A stretch of 64,000 nt of DNA from Mycetocola saprophilus (GTDB lineage Bacteria; Actinomycetota; Actinomycetes; Actinomycetales; Microbacteriaceae). The notes beneath the pieces were generated by a model. That model worked only from the letters and a program-made list of their open reading frames with translations. It made no database searches and was not told the DNA's origin. The translations under genes and the position numbers were made by a program. Of the stretch, positions 55,204 through 63,844 are shown in pieces (within the stretch, counting starts at the first letter, position 1; every line of letters starts with the position of its first letter). The stretch is from positions 310,001 to 374,000 of the forward strand of contig NZ_JOEC01000001.1 of NCBI RefSeq assembly GCF_000718085.1, written 5' to 3'.

Positions 55204-55374
55204 CTAGTCGCGTTCCTCGGCCTGGAGGCGCGCGAGTTCGGCGGCGCTTACAGGGTACTGATGGCCCTCATCGTCCACCCACATGTGGGTGCGTCCGGCC
55301 TCGGTTGTGAAGGGCCGTTCAAACAGAATGAGGAGCGCCCCGGTCTCCGGGTGCACTTTATGAGGAGTCACCAT
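55204..55374 (-). CDS. Small protein, probably expressed from a leaderless mRNA
   Basis: 56 residues (starts MVTPHKVHPETGALLILFER, ends AELARLQAEERD). I do not recognise the family; it is mixed alpha/beta without membrane segment. TTGCCG (55404-55409) and TAGTGT (55381-55386) lie 17 bases apart, and the -10 ends six bases before the ATG, so transcription should start at the ATG; correspondingly there is no ribosome binding site. Codon use is like that of the neighbouring core genes. It lies divergent from the AraC gene. Confidence 0.65.
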   Translation of the reverse strand: MVTPHKVHPETGALLILFERPFTTEAGRTHMWVDDEGHQYPVSAAELARLQAEERD

Positions 55375-55380
55375 AGGGAG

Positions 55381-55409
55381 ACACTAGACCCCCACGGCAG
55401 ACACGGCAA
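55381..55409 (-). promoter_or_regulatory. Promoter of the small leaderless gene
   Basis: -35 TTGCCG and -10 TAGTGT on the minus strand with 17-base spacing; the -10 ends six bases before the start codon at 55374. Confidence 0.6.
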
Positions 55410-55475
55410 GACCTTTTGTAGAGATCCCGCACAATCGCTAAATCTTGGACGTCACCGCCGGTAACATGGGGCCTC

Positions 55476-56318
55476 ATGAACGCGTATCGGCAGGACGAGT
55501 GGGAGGCCTTTCGGGAATACGCCTCCACGGTGGTTTCGCCGTACCTGATGGGCACCGGGGTGGTCACTCCGGAGGACGGGCATTCCCGGCCGGTTTCTCC
55601 GCCACACACCCATCCCGATGCGATGCTCGCCTGGTGTTATCGGGGGACCGTCTGGGTGTACCTGCAGGACGCGATGTGGCGTCTGGCCCCGGGGCAGGGG
55701 GTCTGGATTCCCGCGGGTACCCCGCACACCTCCCGTCACGATCGTGATTCAACCGGCTGCTACACCTACATCCCCGACCATGCCCTGGTGGCCCCGGTCG
55801 AGGAAACTGCCCGCGTGCTCGTGCCCCGGGCTGTTCAGGAGATGCTGCTGCATCTGGGCATCAACGATATGCCCGATGACCTGCGCATCCGCATCCAGTC
55901 CGTCCTGATCGAGATGGTGCAGCAGCCGGCCGCCGAGGTCGCCGAGGGATGGGGAGAGGTTCCGCTTCCGGTGGATGAGCGGGTCCAGGCTCTCGCCCAG
56001 GCGGTGCTGTCCGATCCCGGCGATTCACGCACGGCCGCGCAGCTGTGTGCGCTGCACGGCCTGCATGAGCGGATGGTGGCCCGGGTCTTCGCGCACGACG
56101 TCGGAATGACCTTCGGGCAGTGGCGCACCGGGGTGCGGATGACCCTGGCCGCGCGCCTGATCGTGGACGGCACCCCCGTGGGGGTTGCCGCCCACCGCTG
56201 CGGATACGCGAGTACCAGCGCGTTTTCGGCGGCATTCAGGGACCGGTTCGGGATGACCCCGCGGCAGCACATCGCCCGGGTGGAGGCCGATTCGGCCCAC
56301 CATCTCTACTGGCGCTAG
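55476..56318 (+). CDS. AraC-family transcriptional regulator
   Basis: 280 residues. The N-terminal cupin-like part includes SPPHTHPDAMLAWCYRG and a binding pocket stretch (PGQGVWIPAGTPHTS). The C-terminal double helix-turn-helix shows FGQWRTGVRMTLAARLIVDGTPVGVAAHRCGYASTSAFSAAFRDRFGMTPRQHI, the AraC signature. There is no ribosome binding site before the ATG, and TAACAT ends six bases upstream, so this may be another leaderless transcript. It precedes the siderophore importer and could regulate it, but iron control is already explained by the iron box. Confidence 0.9.
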   Translation: MNAYRQDEWEAFREYASTVVSPYLMGTGVVTPEDGHSRPVSPPHTHPDAMLAWCYRGTVWVYLQDAMWRLAPGQGVWIPAGTPHTSRHDRDSTGCYTYIPDHALVAPVEETARVLVPRAVQEMLLHLGINDMPDDLRIRIQSVLIEMVQQPAAEVAEGWGEVPLPVDERVQALAQAVLSDPGDSRTAAQLCALHGLHERMVARVFAHDVGMTFGQWRTGVRMTLAARLIVDGTPVGVAAHRCGYASTSAFSAAFRDRFGMTPRQHIARVEADSAHHLYWR

Positions 56319-56656
56319 GCCCCGTCGCTCCCGGTGATGCCGACGAGTCATTATGGCGGTGTGCCTGCGCCTCACCCGGTGATGGCCAGCCGGGTCTCCG
56401 CTGTGCTCTCGCAACCTTCGTCGGCGCAGGGAGCGTTCGGGGGTATGCCCGCGCAATCCTGCGGGTTTCCGACCGGCTGTCGGAGCCCCGGCGTGTTGCT
56501 CGATTTTCCCTGAATTGTCGAAATAAAGACATAAATCGTCGGTTTGGCGACACTGTGCGGTGGGGATCCGTCCTAGCATCGACGTATTAGGTTAGCGTTA
56601 CCTAATCAAGCTGCGTCGACGCGGCCACACTTTCCCCAACACTCTCAAGGAGAACC
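56319..56656. other. Intergenic region with iron-responsive control
   Basis: 338 bases between the AraC gene and the siderophore importer operon. The only clear element is the iron box at 56587-56605. I could not find a well-spaced -35/-10 pair. Confidence 0.5.
56587..56605. promoter_or_regulatory. DtxR/IdeR iron box
   Basis: TTAGGTTAGCGTTACCTAA is a 19-bp near-palindrome matching the DtxR/IdeR consensus TTAGGTTAGSCTAACCTAA at most positions. It lies 52 bases before the ATG of the substrate-binding protein. With Fe(II) bound, DtxR-type repressors sit on such boxes and silence uptake genes. Confidence 0.9.
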
Positions 56657-57724
56657 ATGCCGCACGCCCTCGCGCGCCCCAAGGCCCGCCGCGTAACCAC
56701 GCTGGCCGCCGTCGCGCTGGCCGCCGTCCTTGCCCTGGCCGGATGCGCCAGCGCCGATGCCAAGCCGGGTGCATCCGATGTCCCCGCCGCCACCTCCGGC
56801 GTGGTCATCAAGCACGCCCACGGCGAAACCAAGATCCCCCAGAAGCCCAAGCGCGTGGTCGCCCTGAGCTGGATGACCCCCGATATCGTTGCCGCCCTCG
56901 GTGTGAACCCCGTGGGCGTGGAAAAGGTGTGGGGTGCCGGTGACAGCGGGTTTACCCCGTGGTTCGAGGACTACACCAAGAAGGAATTTGGCAAGACCCC
57001 CGAGATCATCCCCGCCGGGGACGAGGGTCCCAACTATGAGGCGATCAAGGCACTCAAGCCCGATCTGATCCTGGGCCTGTACTCGGGCATCAGCGACATC
57101 GAATACAAGCGCCTGTCCGAAATCGCCCCGACCGTGCCCTATATCGACGGCCCGTGGAACCCGGGAACCTGGGAGAGCATGACCCGCGTGGTGGGCAAGG
57201 CCATGTGGGAGGACCAGAAGGCCGAGGACCTGATCAAGGAAACCGAGACTCAGGTCTCGACCCTGGCCGGTAAGCACCCCGAGTTCAAGGGCAAGTCCTT
57301 CGTCTGGGGCCTGACCCTGAACGAGGGCGGCACCGACCTTGGCGTCTACCTCAAGTACGACGGCCGCGTGCGCATCACCGAGGCGCTGGGCTTCACCTCG
57401 ACCTCGGCCATGGACTCGTTCCTGAAGAGCGCCGAGGGTGACAACTGGTACACCGGCGTCAGCCTGGAAAAGCTCTACGACGTGCCCGCCGACCTCTTCG
57501 TGGCCTGGGGCAGCAGCCACAACGACGGCGTCTACACGGTGGACAACAAGATTGTTTCGCGATGGGAGCCCATCGCGAATAAGCACTATGTGATCTACAA
57601 CGAGGACGCCGAGGCTGCCGCGATCAGCGCGCCCACCGTGCTCTCTCTGAAGTACATCCTCCCCAAGTACGTCGACGATCTCGCCGCCGCGCTTGAGGGC
57701 AAGCCCACCAACACGGGCAAGTGA
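56657..57724 (+). CDS. Iron-siderophore ABC transporter, substrate-binding lipoprotein
   Basis: 355 residues. Basic start, hydrophobic stretch LAAVALAAVLALA and lipobox LAGC (Cys about 31) make it a lipid-anchored protein outside the membrane. The rest is a FatB/FepB-type (TroA-like fold) binding protein: PKRVVALSWMTPDIVAALG, the middle DLILGLYSGI and the end KHYVIYNEDAEAAAI. AAGGAG precedes the ATG. It gives its ligand to the two permeases downstream. The ligand (a hydroxamate-type siderophore or heme) cannot be told. The last four bases overlap the next gene (GTGA). Confidence 0.93.
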   Translation: MPHALARPKARRVTTLAAVALAAVLALAGCASADAKPGASDVPAATSGVVIKHAHGETKIPQKPKRVVALSWMTPDIVAALGVNPVGVEKVWGAGDSGFTPWFEDYTKKEFGKTPEIIPAGDEGPNYEAIKALKPDLILGLYSGISDIEYKRLSEIAPTVPYIDGPWNPGTWESMTRVVGKAMWEDQKAEDLIKETETQVSTLAGKHPEFKGKSFVWGLTLNEGGTDLGVYLKYDGRVRITEALGFTSTSAMDSFLKSAEGDNWYTGVSLEKLYDVPADLFVAWGSSHNDGVYTVDNKIVSRWEPIANKHYVIYNEDAEAAAISAPTVLSLKYILPKYVDDLAAALEGKPTNTGK

Positions 57725-58803
57725 CAGCCGAAGTAACCACCGCCCGCCCGCTCCCGGAACCTTCGGGGGCGGGCGACCGCGCGCCCGGCACGGACGCTCC
57801 CCGGCGGACCGGGCTCAAGGTCATTGGGCTGGTTGTGGTCGCCGGGATCCTGGTGTGTGCGGTGATCGCCTCGCTGATGGTGGGAAACCGGGCGATCGAT
57901 CCCGCAACCGTGCTGTCCGCATTGACCGCCTACGATGAGGACAATCCGCTGCACCTCATGGTCCAGCAGCTGCGCCTGCCGCGCACGATCCTGGCGATCT
58001 TTATCGGGGCCGCCCTAGCCGTCTGTGGCGCGCTGATCCAGGCGTTCACCCGCAACCCGCTGGCCGATCCGGGGATCCTCGGGGTCAACGCCGGGGCGTC
58101 CTTCGCGGTAACCTTTGCCGTGGGTGTGCTGGGCTTCACGACCCCCGGCAGCTACGTGCCCTTCGCCCTGGGCGGTGCGCTGCTGCTCACCCTGATGGTG
58201 TACGCGCTGGGATCGTTTGGATCCTCGGGGGCCACCCCGATGAAGCTAACCCTCGCCGGAGTCGCCCTCGGTGCCGCCTTCACCGGATTTACCACCGCGA
58301 TCGTGCTGCAAAACCGCAGCGCGCTGGATGTGACCCGGTTCTGGGGCGTGGGCTCGGTGGGTGGGCGCACGATGGATCAGCTCACCTGGGCGATCCCGCT
58401 GATCGTCGCCGGCCTGGTGCTGGGCATGATCTGTGCCCGCTCGCTCAATGCGCTGGCCCTCGGCGACGACCTGGCCCAGTCCCTCGGTGCCCGCGTCGCG
58501 ACCACCCGGGTGCTGGTCATCATCGCGGTGACCCTGCTGGCGGGCACGGCCGTGGCCGCCGCCGGACCGATTGCCTTTGTGGGCATCATGATCCCGCATA
58601 TGGTCCGCTGGTTTACCGGCCCGGATCAGCGCTGGGTGCTGTCCTATTCGATGCTGGTGGGGCCGATCTTCCTGATCCTTGCCGACATCCTGGGCCGCGT
58701 GGTGCTGCCCAACGGCGAGCTGCGGGTGGGCATCGTGACCGGACTGCTGGGTGCGCCCGTGCTGATCGCGCTGGTGCGTCGTAAGCGGGTGAGCACGCTG
58801 TGA
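57721..58803 (+). CDS. Iron-siderophore ABC transporter, permease (FecCD family)
   Basis: 360 residues with an N-terminal cytoplasmic Pro/Arg-rich part and about ten membrane helices. FecCD signatures: LRLPRTILAIFIGAALAVCGALIQ, then RNPLADPGILGVNAGA, and near the end GPIAFVGIMIPHMVRWFTG. GTG overlaps the preceding stop, and its own stop overlaps the next GTG. It builds one half of the membrane channel. Confidence 0.94.
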   Translation: MTAEVTTARPLPEPSGAGDRAPGTDAPRRTGLKVIGLVVVAGILVCAVIASLMVGNRAIDPATVLSALTAYDEDNPLHLMVQQLRLPRTILAIFIGAALAVCGALIQAFTRNPLADPGILGVNAGASFAVTFAVGVLGFTTPGSYVPFALGGALLLTLMVYALGSFGSSGATPMKLTLAGVALGAAFTGFTTAIVLQNRSALDVTRFWGVGSVGGRTMDQLTWAIPLIVAGLVLGMICARSLNALALGDDLAQSLGARVATTRVLVIIAVTLLAGTAVAAAGPIAFVGIMIPHMVRWFTGPDQRWVLSYSMLVGPIFLILADILGRVVLPNGELRVGIVTGLLGAPVLIALVRRKRVSTL

Positions 58804-59885
58804 GCGTCGACAATCTGTCCCGCGCCTCCCGGCGTGAGCTTCCTCCGGTGGACTTTGGCCGTCGCCACTTCCGCATCGAGACCAGACGAATTGCCGCTCA
58901 GATTCCGGCGCGCTCGGTGGTCATCTCGCTGATTCTGCTGGCGGTCATCCTGTTTGGCGGTCTCTACTCGATGACCATCGGTGCCTATGAGGTTTCCTTC
59001 GGCGAGGTCATGAACGCGCTGGTCAACCCCGCCGCCGACCCCGACATTCGACAGGTTGTGTTCGAATGGCGGCTGCCGCGGGTGCTGTTTGCGGTGCTGT
59101 GTGGGGCGGCCCTGGCGATGTCCGGCGGTATCTTCCAGTCGCTGACGCGCAATCCGCTGGGATCCCCGGACATCATCGGGTTTGGTATCGGCGCCCAGTT
59201 CGGAGTGACCCTGCTGATGCTTGTGTTCAACCTCAACACCTACGCGTTTAAGGCCGTGGGGGCGCTCGCCGGTGGTCTGTTCACCGCGCTGCTGGTCTAC
59301 GTGCTGGCAAATAAGAACACGATGTCCTCGTTCCGACTCATCATCGTGGGCATCGGGGTTTCGGCGGGCCTGGGATCGCTGACCTCCTGGATCCTGATCA
59401 CCGTGAGCGTGGAAAAGGCCATGATGGCGGCGACCTGGGGTGCCGGATCGATCGCCTCGCTCGGCTTCGATCAGCTGGTGCCCGCGGCCATCGTGTTTGT
59501 GTTGGTGGCCGTGGTAGCGCTCCCGCTGAACCGAACCCTCCCGGTCCTGGAAATGGGGGACGACGCGGCCACCGCGCTCGGCATCAATCCCGCCCGCACG
59601 CGGCTTTCGGCCATGATCATCGGCGTCGCCCTGGTGGCCCTGGTCACCGCGGCCGCCGGACCCATCTCATTCATCGCGCTGGCGGCCCCGCAGATTGCCC
59701 AGCGTCTGATCCGCTCAAACACCCCGATGGGGACCATCCCGGTCATGCTGACCGGCGCCGCCCTGGTCGTGGTTTCGGATGCCGCGGCCCAGCTGCTGGA
59801 GGTTCCGGTGGGCGTGGTCACGGTCTCGGTGGGTGGACTCTATCTGGCCTGGCTGCTCGCCCGGCAATACTCACGACGCTCGTGA
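58800..59885 (+). CDS. Iron-siderophore ABC transporter, permease (FecCD family)
   Basis: 361 residues, second channel subunit. It shows the same signatures (WRLPRVLFAVLCGAALAMSGGIFQ, RNPLGSPDIIGFGIGAQFG, GPISFIALAAPQIAQRLI) after a short cytoplasmic start rich in Arg. Start GTG overlaps the stop of the first permease by four bases (GTGA), a tight translational coupling. It would pair with the preceding permease as a heterodimer. Confidence 0.94.
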   Translation: MSVDNLSRASRRELPPVDFGRRHFRIETRRIAAQIPARSVVISLILLAVILFGGLYSMTIGAYEVSFGEVMNALVNPAADPDIRQVVFEWRLPRVLFAVLCGAALAMSGGIFQSLTRNPLGSPDIIGFGIGAQFGVTLLMLVFNLNTYAFKAVGALAGGLFTALLVYVLANKNTMSSFRLIIVGIGVSAGLGSLTSWILITVSVEKAMMAATWGAGSIASLGFDQLVPAAIVFVLVAVVALPLNRTLPVLEMGDDAATALGINPARTRLSAMIIGVALVALVTAAAGPISFIALAAPQIAQRLIRSNTPMGTIPVMLTGAALVVVSDAAAQLLEVPVGVVTVSVGGLYLAWLLARQYSRRS

Positions 59886-59896
59886 AAGGAATACCC

Positions 59897-60694
59897 ATGA
59901 CCGCCTCCCTGCTCGCCCGGGATATCACCCTCGGGTACACCGGCGACCCGATCATTTCGGGACTCTCCCTCGAGGTGCCCGACAACTCGTTCACGATCAT
60001 CATCGGTCCCAACGCGTGTGGAAAGTCGACGCTGCTGCGCGGGTTCGCGCGGCTGTTGAAGCCCACCACCGGGGCGGTGCTGCTGGACGGTGCCGAGCTG
60101 CGCTCGCTCAAACCCAAGGAGGCGGCGCGTAAGTTGGGGCTGCTGCCGCAGTCCTCGATCGCGCCGGATGGGATCACCGTGGCCGATCTGGTGGGCCGCG
60201 GACGCTTCCCGCATCAGAATGCGATGCGCACCTGGAGCCGCGAGGACGAGCGGGCGGTGGCCGAGGCGCTGGACGCGACCGGCACCACCGAGCTTTCGCG
60301 CCGCCTGGTGGATGAGCTCTCCGGTGGCCAGCGGCAGCGAGTGTGGGTCGCGATGGCGCTCGCCCAGCAGACCGGACACCTGCTGTTGGATGAGCCCACC
60401 ACGTTCCTCGACATCGCACACCAGATCGACCTGATGGAGCTCTTCGCCGAGCTGCATCAGGGCGGGACCACGCTGGTCGCGGTGCTGCACGATCTCAACC
60501 ACGCTGCACGCTACGCGACCCACCTGGTGGCGATGCGCGACGGGGCAATCGTGGCGCAGGGGGATCCGCGCGAGATCATCACCGCCGAGCTGGTGGAGGC
60601 GGTATACGACCTGCCCTGCAGCGTGATCACCGATCCGATCTCGGGCACCCCGCTGGTGCTGCCGCTGGGTGGGCGTCGGGCGGCTGTACGCTGA
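59897..60694 (+). CDS. Iron-siderophore ABC transporter, ATP-binding protein
   Basis: 265 residues from the ATG at 59897 (AAAGGA six bases upstream). Walker A GPNACGKST (about 36-44), Q-loop PQSSIAPDG, signature LSGGQRQRVW (about 142-151), Walker B LLLDEPTTFLD (about 161-171) and switch His in LHDLNHAAR. This is the FepC/FhuC-type branch that energises siderophore import. Together with the three preceding genes it makes a full importer regulated by iron. Confidence 0.95.
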   Translation: MTASLLARDITLGYTGDPIISGLSLEVPDNSFTIIIGPNACGKSTLLRGFARLLKPTTGAVLLDGAELRSLKPKEAARKLGLLPQSSIAPDGITVADLVGRGRFPHQNAMRTWSREDERAVAEALDATGTTELSRRLVDELSGGQRQRVWVAMALAQQTGHLLLDEPTTFLDIAHQIDLMELFAELHQGGTTLVAVLHDLNHAARYATHLVAMRDGAIVAQGDPREIITAELVEAVYDLPCSVITDPISGTPLVLPLGGRRAAVR

Positions 60695-60701
60695 GGGGAA
60701 T

Positions 60702-61124
60702 ATGGATCTTGAGGTTTCCCGTTCGCTCACCATTCCGGCCGCCGAGTTGGAGTGGAGTTTCTCGCGCTCCTCGGGTCCCGGCGGCCAGCACGTGAACACG
60801 TCGGATTCGCAGGCGCAGCTGCGCTGGAACGTGGCCGAATCACGGGTGCTCACCGAGCAGCAGCGCGAACGACTGCTGGAGCGTTTGCCGGGAATCCTGG
60901 TGAATGGGGTCATCCAGATCACCGTCTCCGAACAGCGCTCCCAGCTGCGCAATCGCGAGCGGGCCCTGGTCAAACTCGGTGAGCGGGTGCGGACGGCCCT
61001 GCGCCCCGACGGTCCGCGCCGCCGCGCGACCAAGCCCACCCGCGGATCCCAGCAGCGCCGCCTGCAGGCCAAGGGGCAGCGTTCCCAAACCAAACAGAAC
61101 CGCCGCCGGCCCGCCGCCGACTAA
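60702..61124 (+). CDS. arfB: Peptidyl-tRNA hydrolase ArfB-like (class I release factor domain)
   Basis: 140 residues from the ATG at 60702. The GGQ motif (SSGPGGQHVNTSD, GGQ at 27-29) is the peptide-release signature of the class I release factor domain, and the basic C-terminal tail (RRATKPTRGSQQRRLQAKGQRSQTKQNRRR) is the ribosome-mRNA-channel binder typical of ArfB/YaeJ. It rescues ribosomes stalled without a stop codon. It starts seven bases after the ABC ATPase stop, so it may be read through with the iron operon. Confidence 0.9.
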   Translation: MDLEVSRSLTIPAAELEWSFSRSSGPGGQHVNTSDSQAQLRWNVAESRVLTEQQRERLLERLPGILVNGVIQITVSEQRSQLRNRERALVKLGERVRTALRPDGPRRRATKPTRGSQQRRLQAKGQRSQTKQNRRRPAAD

Positions 61125-61160
61125 TTTGTGAGTTCTATCGCCTCGCGAGTCGTTTGTGCA

Positions 61161-61166
61161 TATACT
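61161..61166 (+). promoter_or_regulatory. Possible -10 element of rtcB
   Basis: TATACT lies 70 bases before the rtcB ATG. No consensus -35 is present at the expected distance. Confidence 0.35.
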
Positions 61167-61235
61167 GGCCAGTTGCCCATCGATGGACGGTGGGTCCTTC
61201 CGCCGAGTATGGCGACCATGTGAAGGGATAACGGC

Positions 61236-62405
61236 ATGGAAAAGATTTCGAAGACGCTGATGAGCTGGGCGTCGATTTTGGAACCCAAGACGCGAGAGCA
61301 GGCGCTTACCGCGTCTCGTCTGCCGTTTATCTATCCACACATTGCGTTGATGCCCGATGCTCACCTCGGCATGGGGGCAACCGTGGGCAGTGTGCTGCCC
61401 ACCCTGAACGCGATCATTCCCGCGGCGGTGGGGGTGGATATCGGGTGCGGCATGATCGCCGTGCGCACCCAGCACACCGCCGAATCCATCGCGCACCTGG
61501 ATCGGGCGCTCCTGCGGGAGGCCATCGAGGCGGCGATTCCGCTGTCGGCCGGTCAGTACAACACCGAGGAAACCGAGACGGCGAAGGCTCGTAACGACGC
61601 CCTGGAGGAGTCGGCCAGACGCGCCGATTTTGATCCCGCCACATACGCCCCGAACTGGCGGCTGCAGCTGGGATCGCTCGGCTCCGGCAACCACTTCATC
61701 GAAATCTCGCTGGATGAGGAGGATCGCGTCTGGCTGTTCCTGCACTCGGGTTCGCGCGGGGTGGGGAACAAGATCGCGCAGCACCACATTCGGGTCGCCC
61801 AGGAGCTGGCTACCCTCTGGTGGATTTCGCTTCCCGATCCCGCGCTCGCCTACCTGCCCCAGGGAACCACGCAGTTCACGCGCTACATTAAGGAGCTGCA
61901 CTGGGCTCAGGACTTCGCCCTGGCCAACCGCGAGGAGATGATGGACCGGGTGGTGGCCCGGTTCGCCGAGTGGACGGGGGACGGAGTCACCGAGCACGAG
62001 CGGATCAACTGTCACCACAACTACACCGCGCGCGAGAAGCACTTCGGCAAGGAGGTGTGGGTGTCTCGGAAGGGCGCGATCAACGCCGAGGCCGGTGTGC
62101 TGGGGCTCGTGCCGGGGTCGATGGGTACCCGCTCCTACGTGGTGGAGGGACTCGGGAACCCCGTCGCGCTCAAGTCCTCGCCGCACGGAGCGGGGCGCGA
62201 GTACTCGCGCAGCGCCGCCCGGAAGGCGTTCACCCGGGAGCAGCTGCGGGAGGCGATGGCGGGGATCGAATACCGCGATACCGACGCCTTCATCGATGAG
62301 ATTCCCGCCGCGTACAAGAACATTGACGTGGTGATGGAGGACTCGAAGGACCTGGTGAAGATCCTGCACACCCTGCGGCAGATCGTCAACGTCAAGGGCG
62401 ATTAG
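61236..62405 (+). CDS. rtcB: RtcB-family RNA ligase
   Basis: 389 residues, the short form of RtcB. Metal/GMP-site residues: Asp and Cys in VGVDIGCGMIAV (about 64-73), the conserved SLGSGNHFIE (about 148-157), LHSGSRGVGNKIAQHH (about 169-184) and the C-terminal SPHGAGREYSRSAAR (about 317-331) with the guanylylated His region. It joins 3'-phosphate or 2',3'-cyclic phosphate RNA ends to 5'-OH using GTP and Mn(II). GAAGGGA precedes the ATG. A perfect hairpin follows the stop. Confidence 0.94.
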   Translation: MEKISKTLMSWASILEPKTREQALTASRLPFIYPHIALMPDAHLGMGATVGSVLPTLNAIIPAAVGVDIGCGMIAVRTQHTAESIAHLDRALLREAIEAAIPLSAGQYNTEETETAKARNDALEESARRADFDPATYAPNWRLQLGSLGSGNHFIEISLDEEDRVWLFLHSGSRGVGNKIAQHHIRVAQELATLWWISLPDPALAYLPQGTTQFTRYIKELHWAQDFALANREEMMDRVVARFAEWTGDGVTEHERINCHHNYTAREKHFGKEVWVSRKGAINAEAGVLGLVPGSMGTRSYVVEGLGNPVALKSSPHGAGREYSRSAARKAFTREQLREAMAGIEYRDTDAFIDEIPAAYKNIDVVMEDSKDLVKILHTLRQIVNVKGD

Positions 62406-62413
62406 CCGCTTCC

Positions 62414-62450
62414 ATGCTTCGGCGCACCCGATATGTGTGCGCCGAAGCAT
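62414..62450. terminator. Perfect hairpin after rtcB
   Basis: A 14-bp perfect stem (ATGCTTCGGCGCAC and its complement) with a nine-base loop directly follows the rtcB stop. No T run follows, so it may be a processing or weak termination site. Confidence 0.7.
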
Positions 62451-62584
62451 GAGACTCTCCTGTGCATACCGAGCCGCGTATACCGTTGCACCTAGACTGG
62501 GGACAGCAATCGGCAACCGCCCTTCGCTTCATTGCAGCCACGTCTCTCCCCGAAGCGCTGCTAGCCAGAAGAACGGTGCCGATT

Positions 62585-63715
62585 ATGGAATCGACGTACG
62601 CCGAACCCGCAACCTCCACCCTCGGTCCGGTCCGCCGCACCACGGCGAAGACCAGCGACTTCCCGCCGATTGCCCACGCCTATAAGCAGGTCTCCGCCGA
62701 GGTGCGTGCGGCCGGTCTGCTCAAGCGCGCGCCACTGTTCTACGCGCTCGTGGGTGCGGGATTAGCGGTGGCGTTTGCCGGAGCGATTGCCGGATCGATT
62801 CTGCTGGGGCACAGCTGGTTCCAGCTGATCCTCGCCGGGGTGTTTGGCATCCTGTTCACCCAGGTTGCCTTCCTCGCTCACGAGGCCGCACACCGTCAGA
62901 TCCTCGCCTCGGGTCCGGCGAACGACCGCCTGGCCCGGGTGCTCACCTCGGTGGTGGGAATGAGCTATTCCTGGTGGGATTCCAAGCACAGCCGTCACCA
63001 CGCGAACCCCAATAAGGTGGGCAAGGACCCGGACATCGAGCTGGACACCATCTCGTTTATCGAGGAGGACGCGGCCACCGCAACGGGAGTGCGTCGCTTC
63101 ATCACCCAGCGTCAGGGCTGGCTGTTCTTCCCGCTGCTCACGCTGGAGGGCCTGAACCTGCATTTCCTGGGCTTCAAGCACCTGGCAAGCCCCGGTAAGG
63201 TCCGCGGTCGCTGGATCGAGATCGGCATGATCTCGGCGCGCTTCGCCCTGGTCCTGACCCCGCTGTTCCTGTTCCTGCCGCTGGGCATGGCCTTCGCCTT
63301 CTTCGGCGTGATGATGGCCGTGTTTGGGGTGTACATGGGTGCCTCCTTCGCCCCCAACCACAAGGGCATGCCGATCATCGATCCCTCGGCCCGTCTCGAC
63401 TTCTTCTCCAAGCAGGTGCGCACCTCCCGCAACATCCACGGTGGACCGTGGGTCGCCTGGTTCATGGGCGGCCTGAACTACCAGATCGAGCACCACCTGT
63501 TCCCGAGCATGGCGCGCCCGCACCTGGCCGCCACCCGCAAGATTGTCCGCGAACACTGCAAGACCCTCGAGGTTCCCTACACCGAAACCTCGGTGCTGCG
63601 CTCCTACGCGATCGTGATCGCCTACCTCAACCGGGTCGGCCTCGCCGCCCGAGACCCGTTCGACTGCCCGGCCGCCGCGCAGATGCGTCGCGGCGGGGGA
63701 CAGCTGGGGGTGTAA
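62585..63715 (+). CDS. Fatty acid desaturase (acyl-CoA/acyl-lipid type)
   Basis: 376 residues from the ATG at 62585; a GTG at 62462 would add residues without family likeness. The three histidine boxes are HEAAHR (about 99), HSRHH (about 136) and HHLFPSM (about 304, within QIEHHLFPSMARPH), the di-iron ligands. About four membrane segments lie between. It desaturates fatty acids of membrane lipids and so tunes fluidity. No ribosome binding site stands out. The protein ends with a Gly-rich tail. Confidence 0.92.
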   Translation: MESTYAEPATSTLGPVRRTTAKTSDFPPIAHAYKQVSAEVRAAGLLKRAPLFYALVGAGLAVAFAGAIAGSILLGHSWFQLILAGVFGILFTQVAFLAHEAAHRQILASGPANDRLARVLTSVVGMSYSWWDSKHSRHHANPNKVGKDPDIELDTISFIEEDAATATGVRRFITQRQGWLFFPLLTLEGLNLHFLGFKHLASPGKVRGRWIEIGMISARFALVLTPLFLFLPLGMAFAFFGVMMAVFGVYMGASFAPNHKGMPIIDPSARLDFFSKQVRTSRNIHGGPWVAWFMGGLNYQIEHHLFPSMARPHLAATRKIVREHCKTLEVPYTETSVLRSYAIVIAYLNRVGLAARDPFDCPAAAQMRRGGGQLGV

Positions 63716-63744
63716 CACCCGTTACCGCATGTGACGGGCACGGG

Positions 63745-63773
63745 TTGTGCCCGCGGGATCCTGAGCCTACGCT
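63745..63773 (+). promoter_or_regulatory. Promoter giving a leaderless leader-ORF transcript
   Basis: TTGTGC (63745-63750) and TACGCT (63768-63773) are 17 bases apart; the -10 ends six bases before the ATG at 63780, so the transcript should begin at or next to the start codon. Confidence 0.55.
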
Positions 63774-63779
63774 CGCACC

Positions 63780-63842
63780 ATGATTACTCCCACGCCCTCC
63801 GCCTCGCACGTGCGCCGTGCCCCGGCGCGGATCGGGCGGTAA
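63780..63842 (+). CDS. 20-residue leader peptide ORF
   Basis: A 20-codon frame (starts MITPTPSASH, five arginines in total) ends in TAA two bases before the ATG of the next gene. It lacks a ribosome binding site and matches a leaderless promoter. Its position suggests a leader peptide that couples or regulates translation of the downstream gene. It contains no cysteine, unlike the known cysteine-sensing actinobacterial leaders. Confidence 0.45.
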   Translation: MITPTPSASHVRRAPARIGR

Positions 63843-63844
63843 CG

